Shown: one piece after another, positions 31,556 to 40,950 of the stretch
Layout of the letters: the number at the start of each line of letters is the position of its first letter
Numbering within the stretch: the first letter of the stretch is position 1
DNA from: Myxococcus terminator_A
Lineage (GTDB): Bacteria > Myxococcota > Myxococcia > Myxococcales > Myxococcaceae
Reading direction: 5' to 3'
Length of the DNA stretch: 64,000 bases
Assembly: GCA_049194865.1 (NCBI GenBank)
Contig: JBLZWL010000129.1
Coordinates: forward strand, 62,001-126,000
Translations under genes and position numbers: made by a program
Notes under the pieces: model-generated
Told to the model about the DNA's origin: nothing
What the model saw: the letters and a program-made list of their open reading frames with translations, nothing else
Databases searched by the model: none

Positions 31556-33553
31556 ATGACGCTCCCCGTCTCTCCCTCAGCCACTGTCGACAGCCTGCTC
31601 GGTCCGGGGGGCGCGCTCCAGGTGGCCCTGCCCGCGTACGAGCACCGGCCAGAGCAGCTCCAGATGGCGCGCGCCGTGGAGCGAGCCTTCGCGGAGCGCA
31701 GCTATCTGCTGGCGGAGGCGGGCACGGGCACGGGCAAGACGCTCGCCTACCTGGTGCCCGCGCTCTTGTCGGGCCGCCGCGTCGTGGTGTCCACGGCGAC
31801 GAAGACGCTGCAGGACCAGATCTTCTTCAAGGACCTGCCGCTCCTGCGCGAGAAGATGGGGCTCACCTTCGAGGCCGCGTACCTCAAGGGGCGCAACAAC
31901 TACCTCTGCCTGCAGCGCTACGGGGCCTTCGCCAAGGAGCCGCAGTTCGGCTCGCGTGACGAGGCGCGGTACTGGCCCAAGCTGAAGGCGTGGGCGGAGG
32001 AAACGCAGACCGGAGACCGCAGCGAGCTGGATTTGCCGGAGTCCTTCAGCGCGTGGGCGCGGCTGTCCACCACGTCCGAGACGTGCGTGGGCACGCGGTG
32101 CCCGCTGTACGAGCCGTGCTTCGTCACGCGCATGCGCAAGCGCGCGGAGAGCGCGGACCTGCTGGTGGTCAACCACCACCTCTTCTTCGCGGACCTGTCG
32201 CTGCGCACCTCCGGCAAGCGCACCGAGGGCGTGCTGCCGTACTACGAGGCCGTCGTCTTCGACGAGGCGCATGCGCTGGAGGACGCGGCCAGCGGCCACT
32301 TCGGCGTGGGTGTCTCCAACTACCGGTTGGAGGAGCTGGCGCGCGACGCGGTGGCGTCGTTGAAGGAAGACGACTCGCGGCACGCGATGCTGCGCGCGTT
32401 GGCGGCACGGCTGCGCACCAGCGCGGACGCCTTCTTCGCGCAGGCACCCCGGGCGCTGGGGTTGTCGGGCCACGAGGCCTCCGTGTCGATTCAGCCGGAG
32501 GCGATGGGCAAGCTGTCCAGCGCGTTGGGAGGAGTGCGCGAGGGCCTGGCCGCGCTGTCCGCCTTCTCCGCGGGCGAGCGCGAGCCGGAGCTGGCCGCGA
32601 TTACGCGCCGCGCGGACGAGCTGGAGGAGCAGCTCTCCTTCCTGGAGAAGGCGGAGTCGGCGGACCACGTGTACTGGGCGGAGCAGCGCGGCAAGGGACT
32701 GTTCCTGCGCGCCAGTCCCATCGACGTGGCGAAGGAGCTGCGCGAGCGGATGTACGGCGCGCTCGACACGGTGGTGTACACGTCCGCGACGCTGGCGGCG
32801 GAGAGCCGCTTCGACTTCTTCGCCCGGCGCATGGGGCTGTATGGCGAGGATGGCCAGACGGTGACGCGCGTGCGCACGCTGGCGGTGCCCAGCCCGTTCG
32901 ACTATCCGCGCCAGTCCGCGCTGTACCTGCCCACGCACCTGCCGGACCCGAGCGCCCCCGGCTTCATCGAGGCGGCGGCGGAGGAAATCGTCGAGCTCTG
33001 CCAGGTGACGGGGGGCCGGGCCTTCGTGCTCTTCACGTCGTTGCGCAACATGGTGCGCGCGTACGAGCTGGCGGCGGGGCGGCTGCCGTACCAGGCGTTG
33101 CTCCAGGGCGAGCGGCCCAAGCAGCAGTTGCTGGAGGCGTTCCGCGACACGCCGAGCGTGCTCTTCGCGGCGCACAGCTTCTGGGAGGGCGTGGACGTGC
33201 CGGGAGACGCGCTCAGCCTGGTCATCATCGACCGGCTCCCGTTCGCCTCGCCGGGAGACCCGCTGGTGGCCGCGCGCATCAAGCAGCTCCAGTCGCGGGG
33301 TGAGGAGCCCTTCGAGCAGTACCAGCTCCCCCAGGCGGCGCTGGCCCTGCGTCAGGGCTTCGGGCGCCTGATTCGCACCCAGTCCGACAAGGGCATCGTC
33401 GCCATGTTGGACCGGCGCATCCTCACCAAGGCGTATGGGCAGGTGTTCCTGGACAGCCTCCCGGACGCGCGGCGGATGGACGACCTGGTGGAGCTGAGCC
33501 GCTGGTTCAACGGCCCGGTGCGCCCGGTGCGCGCCTTGCGTTCGGTGGAGTGA
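31556..33553 (+). CDS. dinG: ATP-dependent DNA helicase, DinG/XPD-like (iron-sulfur)
   Basis: The ATG at 31556 gives 665 residues. Walker A is EAGTGTGKTLAYLVPALL (Lys61), Walker B VVFDEAHALED (DEAH box). A four-cysteine set (NNYLCLQRY then CVGTRCPLYEPC) corresponds to the 4Fe-4S cluster of XPD-family enzymes. The C-terminal helicase half shows VLFTSLRNMVRAYEL, AHSFWEGVDVPGDALSLVII, DRLPFASPGDP and QGFGRLIRTQSDKGIVAMLD. It should unwind DNA 5' to 3' and act on replication or repair intermediates. The gene stands alone, 130 bp after the zinc-ribbon gene. DinG is the closest name; a YoaA-type paralogue is possible. Confidence 0.9.
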   Translation: MTLPVSPSATVDSLLGPGGALQVALPAYEHRPEQLQMARAVERAFAERSYLLAEAGTGTGKTLAYLVPALLSGRRVVVSTATKTLQDQIFFKDLPLLREKMGLTFEAAYLKGRNNYLCLQRYGAFAKEPQFGSRDEARYWPKLKAWAEETQTGDRSELDLPESFSAWARLSTTSETCVGTRCPLYEPCFVTRMRKRAESADLLVVNHHLFFADLSLRTSGKRTEGVLPYYEAVVFDEAHALEDAASGHFGVGVSNYRLEELARDAVASLKEDDSRHAMLRALAARLRTSADAFFAQAPRALGLSGHEASVSIQPEAMGKLSSALGGVREGLAALSAFSAGEREPELAAITRRADELEEQLSFLEKAESADHVYWAEQRGKGLFLRASPIDVAKELRERMYGALDTVVYTSATLAAESRFDFFARRMGLYGEDGQTVTRVRTLAVPSPFDYPRQSALYLPTHLPDPSAPGFIEAAAEEIVELCQVTGGRAFVLFTSLRNMVRAYELAAGRLPYQALLQGERPKQQLLEAFRDTPSVLFAAHSFWEGVDVPGDALSLVIIDRLPFASPGDPLVAARIKQLQSRGEEPFEQYQLPQAALALRQGFGRLIRTQSDKGIVAMLDRRILTKAYGQVFLDSLPDARRMDDLVELSRWFNGPVRPVRALRSVE

Positions 33554-33653
33554 GCCGGAAATCCGGGCGAAATTGCCCGAGAATCCCGCTCATTTCGTAT
33601 GCCTTCGGCCGAGTCTGCTGCCCACGGCCGTCCTCGCACCCCAGAGCCCTGAC

Positions 33654-34991
33654 GTGGACTGTCCGGTCCTTTCCTTCCCGCGCCTTGTCCTGCTCGCCGC
33701 CGTGGCGCTGCTGTGCGCGTGTGAGCCCATCTCGCTGAGGCCCGCGGGGATGGACCCAGCGGACGCGGGCTCCGACGGGGACGACGGGGGCGACGATGGC
33801 GGGGGCGACGGCGGCGACGGTACGGGCGGGAGGACTGAGCCGGATGGCGGGGGGGACGGTGGGACGGACGGCGGGATTCCGGAGGACGCGGGGACGGATG
33901 CGGGGCCTCGAATCCCCCGGCCTCCGCTGGGCGATGGCGGGGTGGATGCGCGGATGACGGAGTGGAGCGCGTGCGAGGACGGGTGGCAGTCGCGCACGGT
34001 GCTCCCGCTGGGAAGTGACAGGGGGTATCCGCAGTTCGCGCTGGATGCGGACGGCGAGGCGTACTTCCTGGAGTACACCGACGAAGTCCTGCGGGTGGTG
34101 ACGACGAAGCCCTGGCGTGTCTTCGCCGACATGGACGTCGTGGGAGGGCAGTGGTGGCTGGGCGGCATCCGCGTGGATGCGGCGGGGGACGTCCACCTGG
34201 CCATCAACCCGCGGTTCAATGACCTGTCGGCGGTGGTCCCCACCGATTTCCTCCACCACACGGGGGGACGCTGGGAGCGCGCTCGGCTGATGAGTGGCTG
34301 GGTTCGGGCCTATGACCTGGATGCGCTGGGACAGGTCCAGGCGCTCAGCCTGGTGGATGCCGTGAAGCACCGGCTCAACCATGTGCAGGGGGGTATCGAG
34401 GACTTGTCTGTCATCGACACAGGACTTGAGTTGGGAGTGCCCTACTCCGGTGTGTCGATGCGCGTGGATGCGCGGGGCAAGGCCCATGTGACGTATGAGA
34501 GCGGGGGCGAGCCAGGCCGCCCGGACATCTACTACGCCACGAATGCCTCGGGGACGTGGGTGAGGGAGTTGGTCACCGCGGTGGGGGCGCGTCCGGTCAT
34601 CGCGCTATCGCCGGCGGGGGTGCCGCGGATCCTCTGGTCGCAAGTGGGCGTCGTGAACCTGAGCACCCGGACTGCCCAGGGCGAGTGGACCACCACTGCG
34701 CTTCCCTTCGAGGGGGCCGGGCAGATGAGGATCTCCGCCTCGGGCGTGGTGCATGTGCTGCACACCGTCGAGAAGCGGCTGGAGTACCTGGACAACGCGC
34801 AAGGGACTTGGTCGGCGAAGACGGTCATCGACATGGCGTCCAGCCCCCGTGATGCATCCCTCTTCGACTGGGCACTGGAGGTGGATGCCCAGGGCCGTGC
34901 GCATGCGATGTACACGGAGGTGGTCGACGACCATGCTGGGGACGTGCCGCGAATACTCCGGCGCCTCGGCTATTCGCGGCAATGCCCGTGA
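33654..34991 (+). CDS. Lipoprotein paralogue A with Asp/Gly-rich linker
   Basis: The GTG at 33654 gives 445 residues starting VDCPVLSFPRLVLLAAVALL with lipobox LCAC; the paralogue next door also begins VDxPV. An acidic Gly/Asp linker (about 40-100) leads to a region of short strands with repeated xVDAxGxxHxxY patterns (GIRVDAAGDVHLAI, MRVDARGKAHVTYE, LEVDAQGRAHAMYT). These resemble the propeller-like repeats of large exported proteins. WSACEDGWQSRTV marks the start of the folded part. It is probably surface-exposed. The function is unknown. It is followed by the paralogue 89 bp downstream. Confidence 0.75.
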   Translation: MDCPVLSFPRLVLLAAVALLCACEPISLRPAGMDPADAGSDGDDGGDDGGGDGGDGTGGRTEPDGGGDGGTDGGIPEDAGTDAGPRIPRPPLGDGGVDARMTEWSACEDGWQSRTVLPLGSDRGYPQFALDADGEAYFLEYTDEVLRVVTTKPWRVFADMDVVGGQWWLGGIRVDAAGDVHLAINPRFNDLSAVVPTDFLHHTGGRWERARLMSGWVRAYDLDALGQVQALSLVDAVKHRLNHVQGGIEDLSVIDTGLELGVPYSGVSMRVDARGKAHVTYESGGEPGRPDIYYATNASGTWVRELVTAVGARPVIALSPAGVPRILWSQVGVVNLSTRTAQGEWTTTALPFEGAGQMRISASGVVHVLHTVEKRLEYLDNAQGTWSAKTVIDMASSPRDASLFDWALEVDAQGRAHAMYTEVVDDHAGDVPRILRRLGYSRQCP

Positions 34992-35080
34992 GCGGTCAAC
35001 CTTCGCAATCAGGCCGGGAGGAGACTCCGTCTGACTTTGGCCAGCCCCACCCCTGTCGCCCTCTCACCTCCAGGTCTGCC

Positions 35081-36424
35081 GTGGACCGTCCCGTCATCCT
35101 TCGCTTGAGTCTCTGTGTGCTCGCCGTCGTCGCGCTGCTGAGCGCGTGTGAGCCCATCTCCCTTCCCGCGCTGGACAAGCCCGGAGGGACTGGGGCGGTG
35201 GACGCTGGCACCGACGTTCCTGAAGACGGAGGAGACGACGGTGGGTCGCCAGATGGAGGGCCCGTGGCGCCCGCGGATGGTGGACCCGTTGAGTCTCCAG
35301 ACGCGGGAAGTGATGGCGGAGACGTGCGCGAAGATGCGGGGAGCGGCGCGCTGGAAGACGCGGGGAGCGGCACACCGGAAGACGCGGGCGGGAATGGGCA
35401 GATGACGCCGTGGAGCGCATGTGAGGACGGCTGGCAGTCGCGCACCGTGCGTCCGCGAGGCGGTTGGGCGTCTCCGAATTTCGCCTTGGACTCGGATGGT
35501 GACGCGTACTTCGTCGACTACACCGACAACGTCATTCGCGTGTCGACCACGAAACCCGGACGTGTGGTGGAAGGGACAGGGTGGGTGGGCCTTCCGTGGG
35601 TGGGAGGTGTCCGCGTGGATGCCCAAGGTGAGATTCATCTGGCCATGAGTGCCGTCGCCAATGGCAGTGAGCCGATGTCCATCTCCTTCCTCCGCTACAC
35701 CGAAGGTCGGTGGGAACGCACGTCGACGCCGAGTGGCCAGGTGAAGGACTTCGACATGGATGCGCAGGGGAACCTCCACGCCCTCTCCGTGGTGGAGGCC
35801 AACGGCCTGTACTTCAATCACGTGCACGGTCGCCCCGGGGCATTGGTGGTGGACAACACGGGCCTCGAGGTGGGCGACCTCTATCGCACCTCGCTGCTGC
35901 GCGCGGATGCGCAGGGGCACGCGCATGTGGTGTACGAGCGCTCCACGAACCCCAAGGGCCTGTACTACGCCACCAATGCCACGGGGGTGTGGGTCAAGGA
36001 GTTGCTCTCCGCGACGGGCAAAGAGCCCACCATCGCGGTGACGCCCTCGGGAGTTCCCCACGTCCTGTTCACCGAAGAAGGCCAGTTGGCCCTGGGGATT
36101 CGTCGTACGCCCGGCGATTGGTCCACGTCCCTGCTCCAGGCCTGGGGTGTGGGCTATTCCTCCATCGCGGTGGACTCCTCGGGAGGGGTCCACGTGCTGC
36201 ATCCCGGCGGTCTCCAGCGGCAGGTGAACTACTGGAACAATGGCAGTGGAAGCTGGGTGATGAAGACAATCGCCAGTTATGAGGAGGCTTCCATGCCGGT
36301 CTTGGATATGTCCGTGCAGGTGGATGCGCGAGGCCGCGTCCATGCCATGTACTATCTGGTCCTGCCGGACTTGGAGACAGGGGCGATGGCCAGGACCCTC
36401 GACTACGCCCGTCAGTGCCCCTGA
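35081..36424 (+). CDS. Lipoprotein paralogue B with Asp/Gly-rich linker
   Basis: The GTG at 35081 gives 447 residues beginning VDRPVILRLSLCVLAVVALL with lipobox LSAC. The layout repeats that of paralogue A: CEPISL after the lipobox, an acidic linker with EDAGSG repeats, WSACEDGWQSRTVRP, then VDAxG-type repeats (GVRVDAQGEIHLAM, LRADAQGHAHVVYE, VQVDARGRVHAMYY) and a matching C-terminus YARQCP (YSRQCP in A). The pair almost surely arose by tandem duplication. The stop lies 3 bp from that of the convergent TonB receptor. Confidence 0.75.
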   Translation: MDRPVILRLSLCVLAVVALLSACEPISLPALDKPGGTGAVDAGTDVPEDGGDDGGSPDGGPVAPADGGPVESPDAGSDGGDVREDAGSGALEDAGSGTPEDAGGNGQMTPWSACEDGWQSRTVRPRGGWASPNFALDSDGDAYFVDYTDNVIRVSTTKPGRVVEGTGWVGLPWVGGVRVDAQGEIHLAMSAVANGSEPMSISFLRYTEGRWERTSTPSGQVKDFDMDAQGNLHALSVVEANGLYFNHVHGRPGALVVDNTGLEVGDLYRTSLLRADAQGHAHVVYERSTNPKGLYYATNATGVWVKELLSATGKEPTIAVTPSGVPHVLFTEEGQLALGIRRTPGDWSTSLLQAWGVGYSSIAVDSSGGVHVLHPGGLQRQVNYWNNGSGSWVMKTIASYEEASMPVLDMSVQVDARGRVHAMYYLVLPDLETGAMARTLDYARQCP

Positions 36425-36427
36425 GGC

Positions 36428-38803
36428 TCAGGGGGCGTCGCGAAGTCGCAGGCCCACGCGCGCGAGCAGGGGAGGGCCCAGCGTGTCCACGCCCGCGCGG
36501 CCCGCCAGGTACTCGCGGTCGAAGAGGTTCTCCACCGCGGCGAAGAGGTCCACCTTCCAGAAGAGGCGCCGACTGACGGCGGCATCCACGACGAGGACCC
36601 CGCCCATGCCGCGCTCATTGAGGTCATCCTCGTACTGGGGACCGGTGACGCGCAGCTGCACGGTGGCGGTGACGAGGGACGGGTCCTCGAAGGTGAGGCT
36701 GGCGGCGCCTCGGTGTCTGGGGTCTTGCGCGAGCTGTCGCCCCACGAGCGCCGGCTGTCCTGGCGCATCCGTGACGGTGGGGTCCACGAACGTGTATCCG
36801 AGGAGCGCCGTCCACTGTCGCGACAGTCGCCAGTCGAGGCTGGTCTCCACGCCACGCACGCGGGCCTTGCCCAGGTTCTGTCGCTCGCGACCCGCGCCAT
36901 CGGGGAGGGTGACGTTGGTGATGGGGTCCTCGAGCACGTTCCAGAAGCCGGTGACGCGGGCGGTGAGGGTGCGGAGGGGCTCGACCTCCACACCGGCCTC
37001 CGCGCCCCACAGGCGCTCCGCGCCGAGGTTCGCGTTGGCGGCGGTGAACACGGTGCCGACCTGGAACGGGCGATAGAGCTCGTTGAGCGTCGGCGCACGG
37101 AAGGCGCGATACCCGGAGGCGCGCAGCGTGACGGCATCCCAGGGGCGCAGACGCAGGCCCAGACGTGGACTGAGCTGGTGCTCGGTGCGGTCCTCGAAGG
37201 GCGTGGTGTCCACCGTGCCGCTGGCTCGTTCGACGCGCTGGCGCCCTTGCGTGTTTCGCCAGACGTCGAAGCGGAGCGCCGCGGACAACTCCAGGGCGGG
37301 GGTGATGGCGTAGAGGTCCTGGAGGAAGACGCCACCGGTCCACTGCGTGCCGCCGGCATCGCGGGCGAGGACGGTGTCCGGAGTCTGAGCGGGCGGAAAG
37401 AGCTGCTCGCGGGAAGTGCCCGCCAGGCGTCGGGCATCGAGGCCAGCGGAGAGCAGGTGTGCTCCTCCCGCATTCCAACTTGGAGCCGTCCACACGAGCG
37501 AGGCGCCCTGGTCATCGGCGGGGACCTCCTGGGACGCGGCGAGGGACTCGACGGCGCGGTCCTGGGCGACGCGAGCGCGGTTCTGCTCGAAGCGCAGGGC
37601 GCGGCCGAAGAGGTCCAGGGAGAAGGCGCCGAGCGTGTCGGTCTGGAGTCGAGCGCTCGCGCCAAACTGAGCCAGCTCGACGCGAGCGGTGGTGAAGCGG
37701 GTGCCGCCGTTCTGGTTCTCTCGGAAGAGGTTGGCGCGAGCGGACAGCGTCAGGGCGTCGGTGGCTTGGGCTTCCACGCGGCCGTTGAGGACGACGTGGT
37801 TGCTGGGTGTGTCACTGTCGATGGCGCCGCGTTGGCCAGGGGTGACGATGCGATAGCCGCTGCTGGTGAGCAGCTCGGTTTCGACGGCGGCGGCGATGGC
37901 GCCCCAGCGTTGGGCGCCGCGCGCGGCGAGGAGTCCCGTGTCGCGGTTGCCGTAGGAGAGGTCCGCGTCGACTGCCGGGCCGGTGATGGGGCGGGAGATG
38001 AGCTGCACGACGCCGCCGAGCGCGGAGCTGCCATAGAGGGCGGAGCCGCCACCAGGGACGACCTCGATGCGCTCCAGTCCGAGTCGAGGGAGCGAGCGCC
38101 AGAAGACCCAGCCACCGAGCGGGTCATTGACGGGGACGCCGTCCAGCAGGACGAGGGTGCGAGCGACGCCGGAGGGAGCAAGGCCCCGCAGGTTGAGACC
38201 CTGGGCGGTCGGGTCGGAGACGAGGCTCGGAGTGCGGCGGAAGGTGGCGACCGAGGGCAGGGAGCGGATGAGGGTGTCCTGCGTCAGCGATGGACTGCGG
38301 TCGATTTCCTCGCGAGGCAGCACCACGGTGGTGGCGGGCACGTCCCGCACGGGACGCGGAAGGCGCGTGCCCGTGACGACGGTGCGCGAGGATGCGCTGG
38401 GCTCCGCTGTCTCGGTGGCCGGCGCTGTACTTGATGGAACCTCAGGCGCGGTGGACGCATCGGCGATGGGAGCAGCAGGTGCCTCGTGCTGTGAGGGGGG
38501 CTCGGCGAAGGCGCGGGAGGTCGCCACCTGCTCCATGGGCGCATCGACGGCGACAAGAGGGGACGTCTCAGGCGCCGTGGGTCCATGGGCGGCGGGCCGC
38601 TCCGGAACAGCTACGGAGGAGCCGGCGATGTGAGTGCGCGACTCAGGCGATGAGGCGGTGCCGATGATGGTGTTCCGCGCGCCGGACTCCGTCGTCGTTA
38701 TTCCGGTGCCCGGTGTCTGCGCCCATGCCAGCGAAGAGAGCAGAACCCAGGGAACCACGAGCCGACGGGGCGATGACGGGATGCGTGACGACCTGCGCGG
38801 CAT
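36428..38803 (-). CDS. TonB-dependent outer-membrane receptor with extended N-terminus
   Basis: The ATG at 38803 gives 791 residues. A signal peptide (RRLVVPWVLLSSLAWAQ) is followed by a low-complexity Ser/Ala/Glu/Thr-rich segment (about 30-140). The plug domain starts at TVVTGTRLPRPVRDVPATTV and runs through VLPREEIDRSPSLTQDTLIR, RTLVLLDGVPVNDPLGGWVF and SALYGSSALGGVVQLISRP. The barrel ends with LFAAVENLFDREYLAGRAGV and a hydrophobic C-terminal strand. The TonB-box position is unclear in the long N-terminal segment. Substrate may be a vitamin, siderophore or other ligand; barrel sequence does not tell. I saw no cobalamin riboswitch upstream. A LysR-type HTH remnant and a palindrome lie just upstream. 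Confidence 0.9.
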   Translation of the reverse strand: MPRRSSRIPSSPRRLVVPWVLLSSLAWAQTPGTGITTTESGARNTIIGTASSPESRTHIAGSSVAVPERPAAHGPTAPETSPLVAVDAPMEQVATSRAFAEPPSQHEAPAAPIADASTAPEVPSSTAPATETAEPSASSRTVVTGTRLPRPVRDVPATTVVLPREEIDRSPSLTQDTLIRSLPSVATFRRTPSLVSDPTAQGLNLRGLAPSGVARTLVLLDGVPVNDPLGGWVFWRSLPRLGLERIEVVPGGGSALYGSSALGGVVQLISRPITGPAVDADLSYGNRDTGLLAARGAQRWGAIAAAVETELLTSSGYRIVTPGQRGAIDSDTPSNHVVLNGRVEAQATDALTLSARANLFRENQNGGTRFTTARVELAQFGASARLQTDTLGAFSLDLFGRALRFEQNRARVAQDRAVESLAASQEVPADDQGASLVWTAPSWNAGGAHLLSAGLDARRLAGTSREQLFPPAQTPDTVLARDAGGTQWTGGVFLQDLYAITPALELSAALRFDVWRNTQGRQRVERASGTVDTTPFEDRTEHQLSPRLGLRLRPWDAVTLRASGYRAFRAPTLNELYRPFQVGTVFTAANANLGAERLWGAEAGVEVEPLRTLTARVTGFWNVLEDPITNVTLPDGAGRERQNLGKARVRGVETSLDWRLSRQWTALLGYTFVDPTVTDAPGQPALVGRQLAQDPRHRGAASLTFEDPSLVTATVQLRVTGPQYEDDLNERGMGGVLVVDAAVSRRLFWKVDLFAAVENLFDREYLAGRAGVDTLGPPLLARVGLRLRDAP

Positions 38804-39000
38804 GTCTGGCGGTTCCCTTTCGGTCCTGGCGCTCTCGGCGCGGAAGTATGTCTCCACCTCGCGCACGTGCGACCGCTGAGCGTCGCGAGGCACCTTGAGG
38901 CCGCGTGGTATCGTCCAGTTCGCAACGAGCGAGGCGACGTCGCGCCTCGGGGGCCATGCTTCGGAGGCTGGCACCACACCCTCCCTCCGCGGACCGCTCA

Positions 39001-39037
39001 GGCACAACAAGCCAGTTGTTCAACTGCCTTGTTGGCC
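39001..39037. promoter_or_regulatory. 37-bp imperfect palindrome between TonB receptor and LysR remnant
   Basis: CAACAAG-C-CAGTTG (39005-39018) and CAACTG-C-CTTGTTG (39021-39034) are complementary apart from one internal C/C mismatch and are separated by TT. GGC (39001-39003) and GCC (39035-39037) extend the arms. It lies 21 bp past the stop of the LysR remnant and about 200 bp upstream of the receptor start. It could be an operator, a terminator for the remnant without T-tract, or a recombination scar. Confidence 0.65.
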
Positions 39038-39057
39038 AGGGCCGTAGAGGCTGCTGC

Positions 39058-39336
39058 TCACCCGCCCGCGTCGCGCGGTACGAGGCCGCGCACGGTGTTC
39101 ACCGCGGTGTCCACCTCCGCGAGGATGCGACGCGCGTGGAGCAGGAACACCTCTCCGGCGGGCAGCAGGTGCATGCCCTGTCGGGTGCGCTCGAAGAGGC
39201 GCGTGCCGAGCTCATCCTCGAGCGCGAGGATGTGGCGGCTCAGGGGCGGCTGGGTGAGGTGGAGCCGGCGTGCGGCCCGGCCCACGTGCCGTTCCTCGGC
39301 CACCGCGACGAAGGACTGGAGGTGGGTGATGCTCAC
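39058..39336 (-). pseudogene. LysR-family regulator, HTH-only remnant (92 aa)
   Basis: The product starts MSITHLQSFVAVAEERHVGR and includes the whole LysR winged helix (AARRLHLTQPPLSRHILALE) and the linker helix (RTRQGMHLLPAGEVFLLHAR), but stops at residue 92. Ordinary LysR regulators have about 300 residues, including a substrate-binding domain that is absent here. The reading frame is intact with normal codon use. It is either a decayed gene or a DNA-binding-only protein. The stop is next to the 37-bp palindrome. If functional, it may control the adjacent TonB receptor. Confidence 0.65.
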
Positions 39337-39440
39337 GGCCCCAGGTTAGCGCGAGCGCCCCTCTCGTGCACCTCCGCCCTGGAGCGCGATACCGAAACAG
39401 CATTGGACGCTGAAGGCCCCCGGGGACACCTTGGCTCCCC

Positions 39441-40250
39441 ATGGGAACTCCATTGTTCAAGGGCACCGAGGTGGAGCGTCTGCGGCTTGCGGGCGCGGCG
39501 GCGGCAGGCACGCTCGCCTGGGTCGCGGGGAAGCTGACACCGGGCATCTCCACGGAGGACATCAACCAGTGGGTGCGCGAGGACACGGCCCGCAGGGGCG
39601 GCACGCCCAGCCAGCTCGGCTACCACGGCTTCCCCGCGACGGTGTGCACCAGCCGCAACCAGGTCGTCTGTCACGGCGTCCCGAATCCGAACGAGAAGCT
39701 GGCGCTCGGGGACATCATCAACGTGGACGTCACCACGTGCCTGGACGGCTACCACGGAGACACGTCGGCCACGTTCTGCATCGGTGAAGTGTCCGACGAT
39801 GCGCGGCACGTGGTGGACGTGGCCCGTCGGTGTCGTGACGTGGGCGTCTCCGTCGTGCGTCACGGTGCTCGGCTGGGCGACATCGGCGCGGCCATCCAGG
39901 AACTGGCGGAGCGGGAAGGGTGCAGCATCGTGCGGGAGTTCGGTGGGCACGGCATCGGACGTTCCATGCACGCGTCGCCCCATGTGCCCCACTTCGGCAC
40001 GCGGGGCACGGGCATCACCCTGCGCTCCGGAATGGTGCTCACCATCGAACCGATGGTGAACCTGGGCCGCCCTGAGATTCGAATGCTCTCGGATGGTTGG
40101 ACGGTGGTGACCGAAGACGGCAGCCTCTCCGCGCAGTTCGAGCACACCATCCTCGTGACGCGCGAGGGCTGCGAAGTGCTCACCCCGTACCCAGGTGCCC
40201 ATCCCCTGGTGCAGTCCGTCCCTCTGTCGTCACAGCCCGAGGCCCGCTGA
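39441..40250 (+). CDS. map: Methionine aminopeptidase, type I
   Basis: The 269-residue product contains PATVCTSRNQVVCHGVPNPN, IINVDVTTCLDGYHGDTSAT (two metal-ligand Asp), REFGGHGIGRSMHASPHVPH (ligand His and substrate-binding His), MVLTIEPMVNLG (ligand Glu) and LSAQFEHTILVTREG (ligand Glu), all in family order. There is no N-terminal zinc-finger extension. It removes the initiator methionine from new proteins. The gene is not next to ribosomal genes or secY, where map often lies, so it may be a second copy; this cannot be settled from this window. Identification is very confident. Confidence 0.95.
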   Translation: MGTPLFKGTEVERLRLAGAAAAGTLAWVAGKLTPGISTEDINQWVREDTARRGGTPSQLGYHGFPATVCTSRNQVVCHGVPNPNEKLALGDIINVDVTTCLDGYHGDTSATFCIGEVSDDARHVVDVARRCRDVGVSVVRHGARLGDIGAAIQELAEREGCSIVREFGGHGIGRSMHASPHVPHFGTRGTGITLRSGMVLTIEPMVNLGRPEIRMLSDGWTVVTEDGSLSAQFEHTILVTREGCEVLTPYPGAHPLVQSVPLSSQPEAR

Positions 40251-40323
40251 ACCCACCGAGCCTCCGGCGGTTTGATGCCGACGGGAATTGAGGCTAGACG
40301 TGTGGCCTGCGAGTGGGGACCGC

Positions 40324-40950
40324 ATGCGCGCACGGGACGACAAGGTCGGAATCGGGAGTGTGGTGTTGGGCGTCGTACTGCTCGCGGCGGGAGTCCCCCT
40401 GCTGGTGCCTCGGCACCTGTTGAGTGAGGACTCCGCGGCCGTGGGCCACCGCGAGCCGACCCAGGTGGCTCGACTCGAAGCACCTCCCGTCCCGCGCAAG
40501 GATTCACCGGAGCCTGTTCTTCACGTCGAACAGGTCCAGGGCCCTGATGGCCTCACGGTGGAGGTGGCGACTCCCGCCCCCGCGACGTCCCCGCTGACGC
40601 GATTCGCGAAGGATGCGCTGGTGTCGCTGACACCGGACGAGGAAGCCTTGCTTCGCGAGGAGCCCGTCGACGACCTGGCCACGCTCGTGACGCGAACGGA
40701 GCGAGCCTTCCAGGAGGCGAGCCCCGAGACGCGTGCGCGCCAGGAGCGGCGCTATCTCGCCGCGCTCAACCTCGTCGCGAAGCTCTCCGGAGTGCCCAAG
40801 GAGGACGCGCATGCGCGGGACGAGGACGCGCGCTACCAGCGGGCGCTCGCGCGGGAGCAGGCGAAGTGGAGCGGCCTCTCGCCCGAGGAGCGAGCGCGCG
40901 CGCAAGAGACCTTCAAGGAGTGGTTCTTTCAGGGGGAGCAGAAGCGATGA
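40324..40950 (+). CDS. Hypothetical membrane-anchored protein preceding a protease
   Basis: The ATG at 40324 gives 208 residues. One N-terminal membrane segment (VGIGSVVLGVVLLAAGVPLL, residues about 8-28) is followed by a Pro/Val/Glu-rich linker and a helical C-terminus (DDLATLVTRTERAFQEASPE, RARQERRYLAALNLVAKLSG, EERARAQETFKEWFFQ) without recognised motifs. It is likely to be periplasmic with a tethered helix. The stop overlaps the ATG of the metalloprotease (ATGA at 40947-40950), so the two are coupled. A chaperone or inhibitor for the protease is conceivable, but this is inference. Confidence 0.65.
   Translation: MRARDDKVGIGSVVLGVVLLAAGVPLLVPRHLLSEDSAAVGHREPTQVARLEAPPVPRKDSPEPVLHVEQVQGPDGLTVEVATPAPATSPLTRFAKDALVSLTPDEEALLREEPVDDLATLVTRTERAFQEASPETRARQERRYLAALNLVAKLSGVPKEDAHARDEDARYQRALAREQAKWSGLSPEERARAQETFKEWFFQGEQKR

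Noticed and set aside
38804..39057. Cobalamin riboswitch ahead of the TonB receptor
   Set aside because: The conserved B12-box and core helices could not be recognised; only the palindrome stands out.
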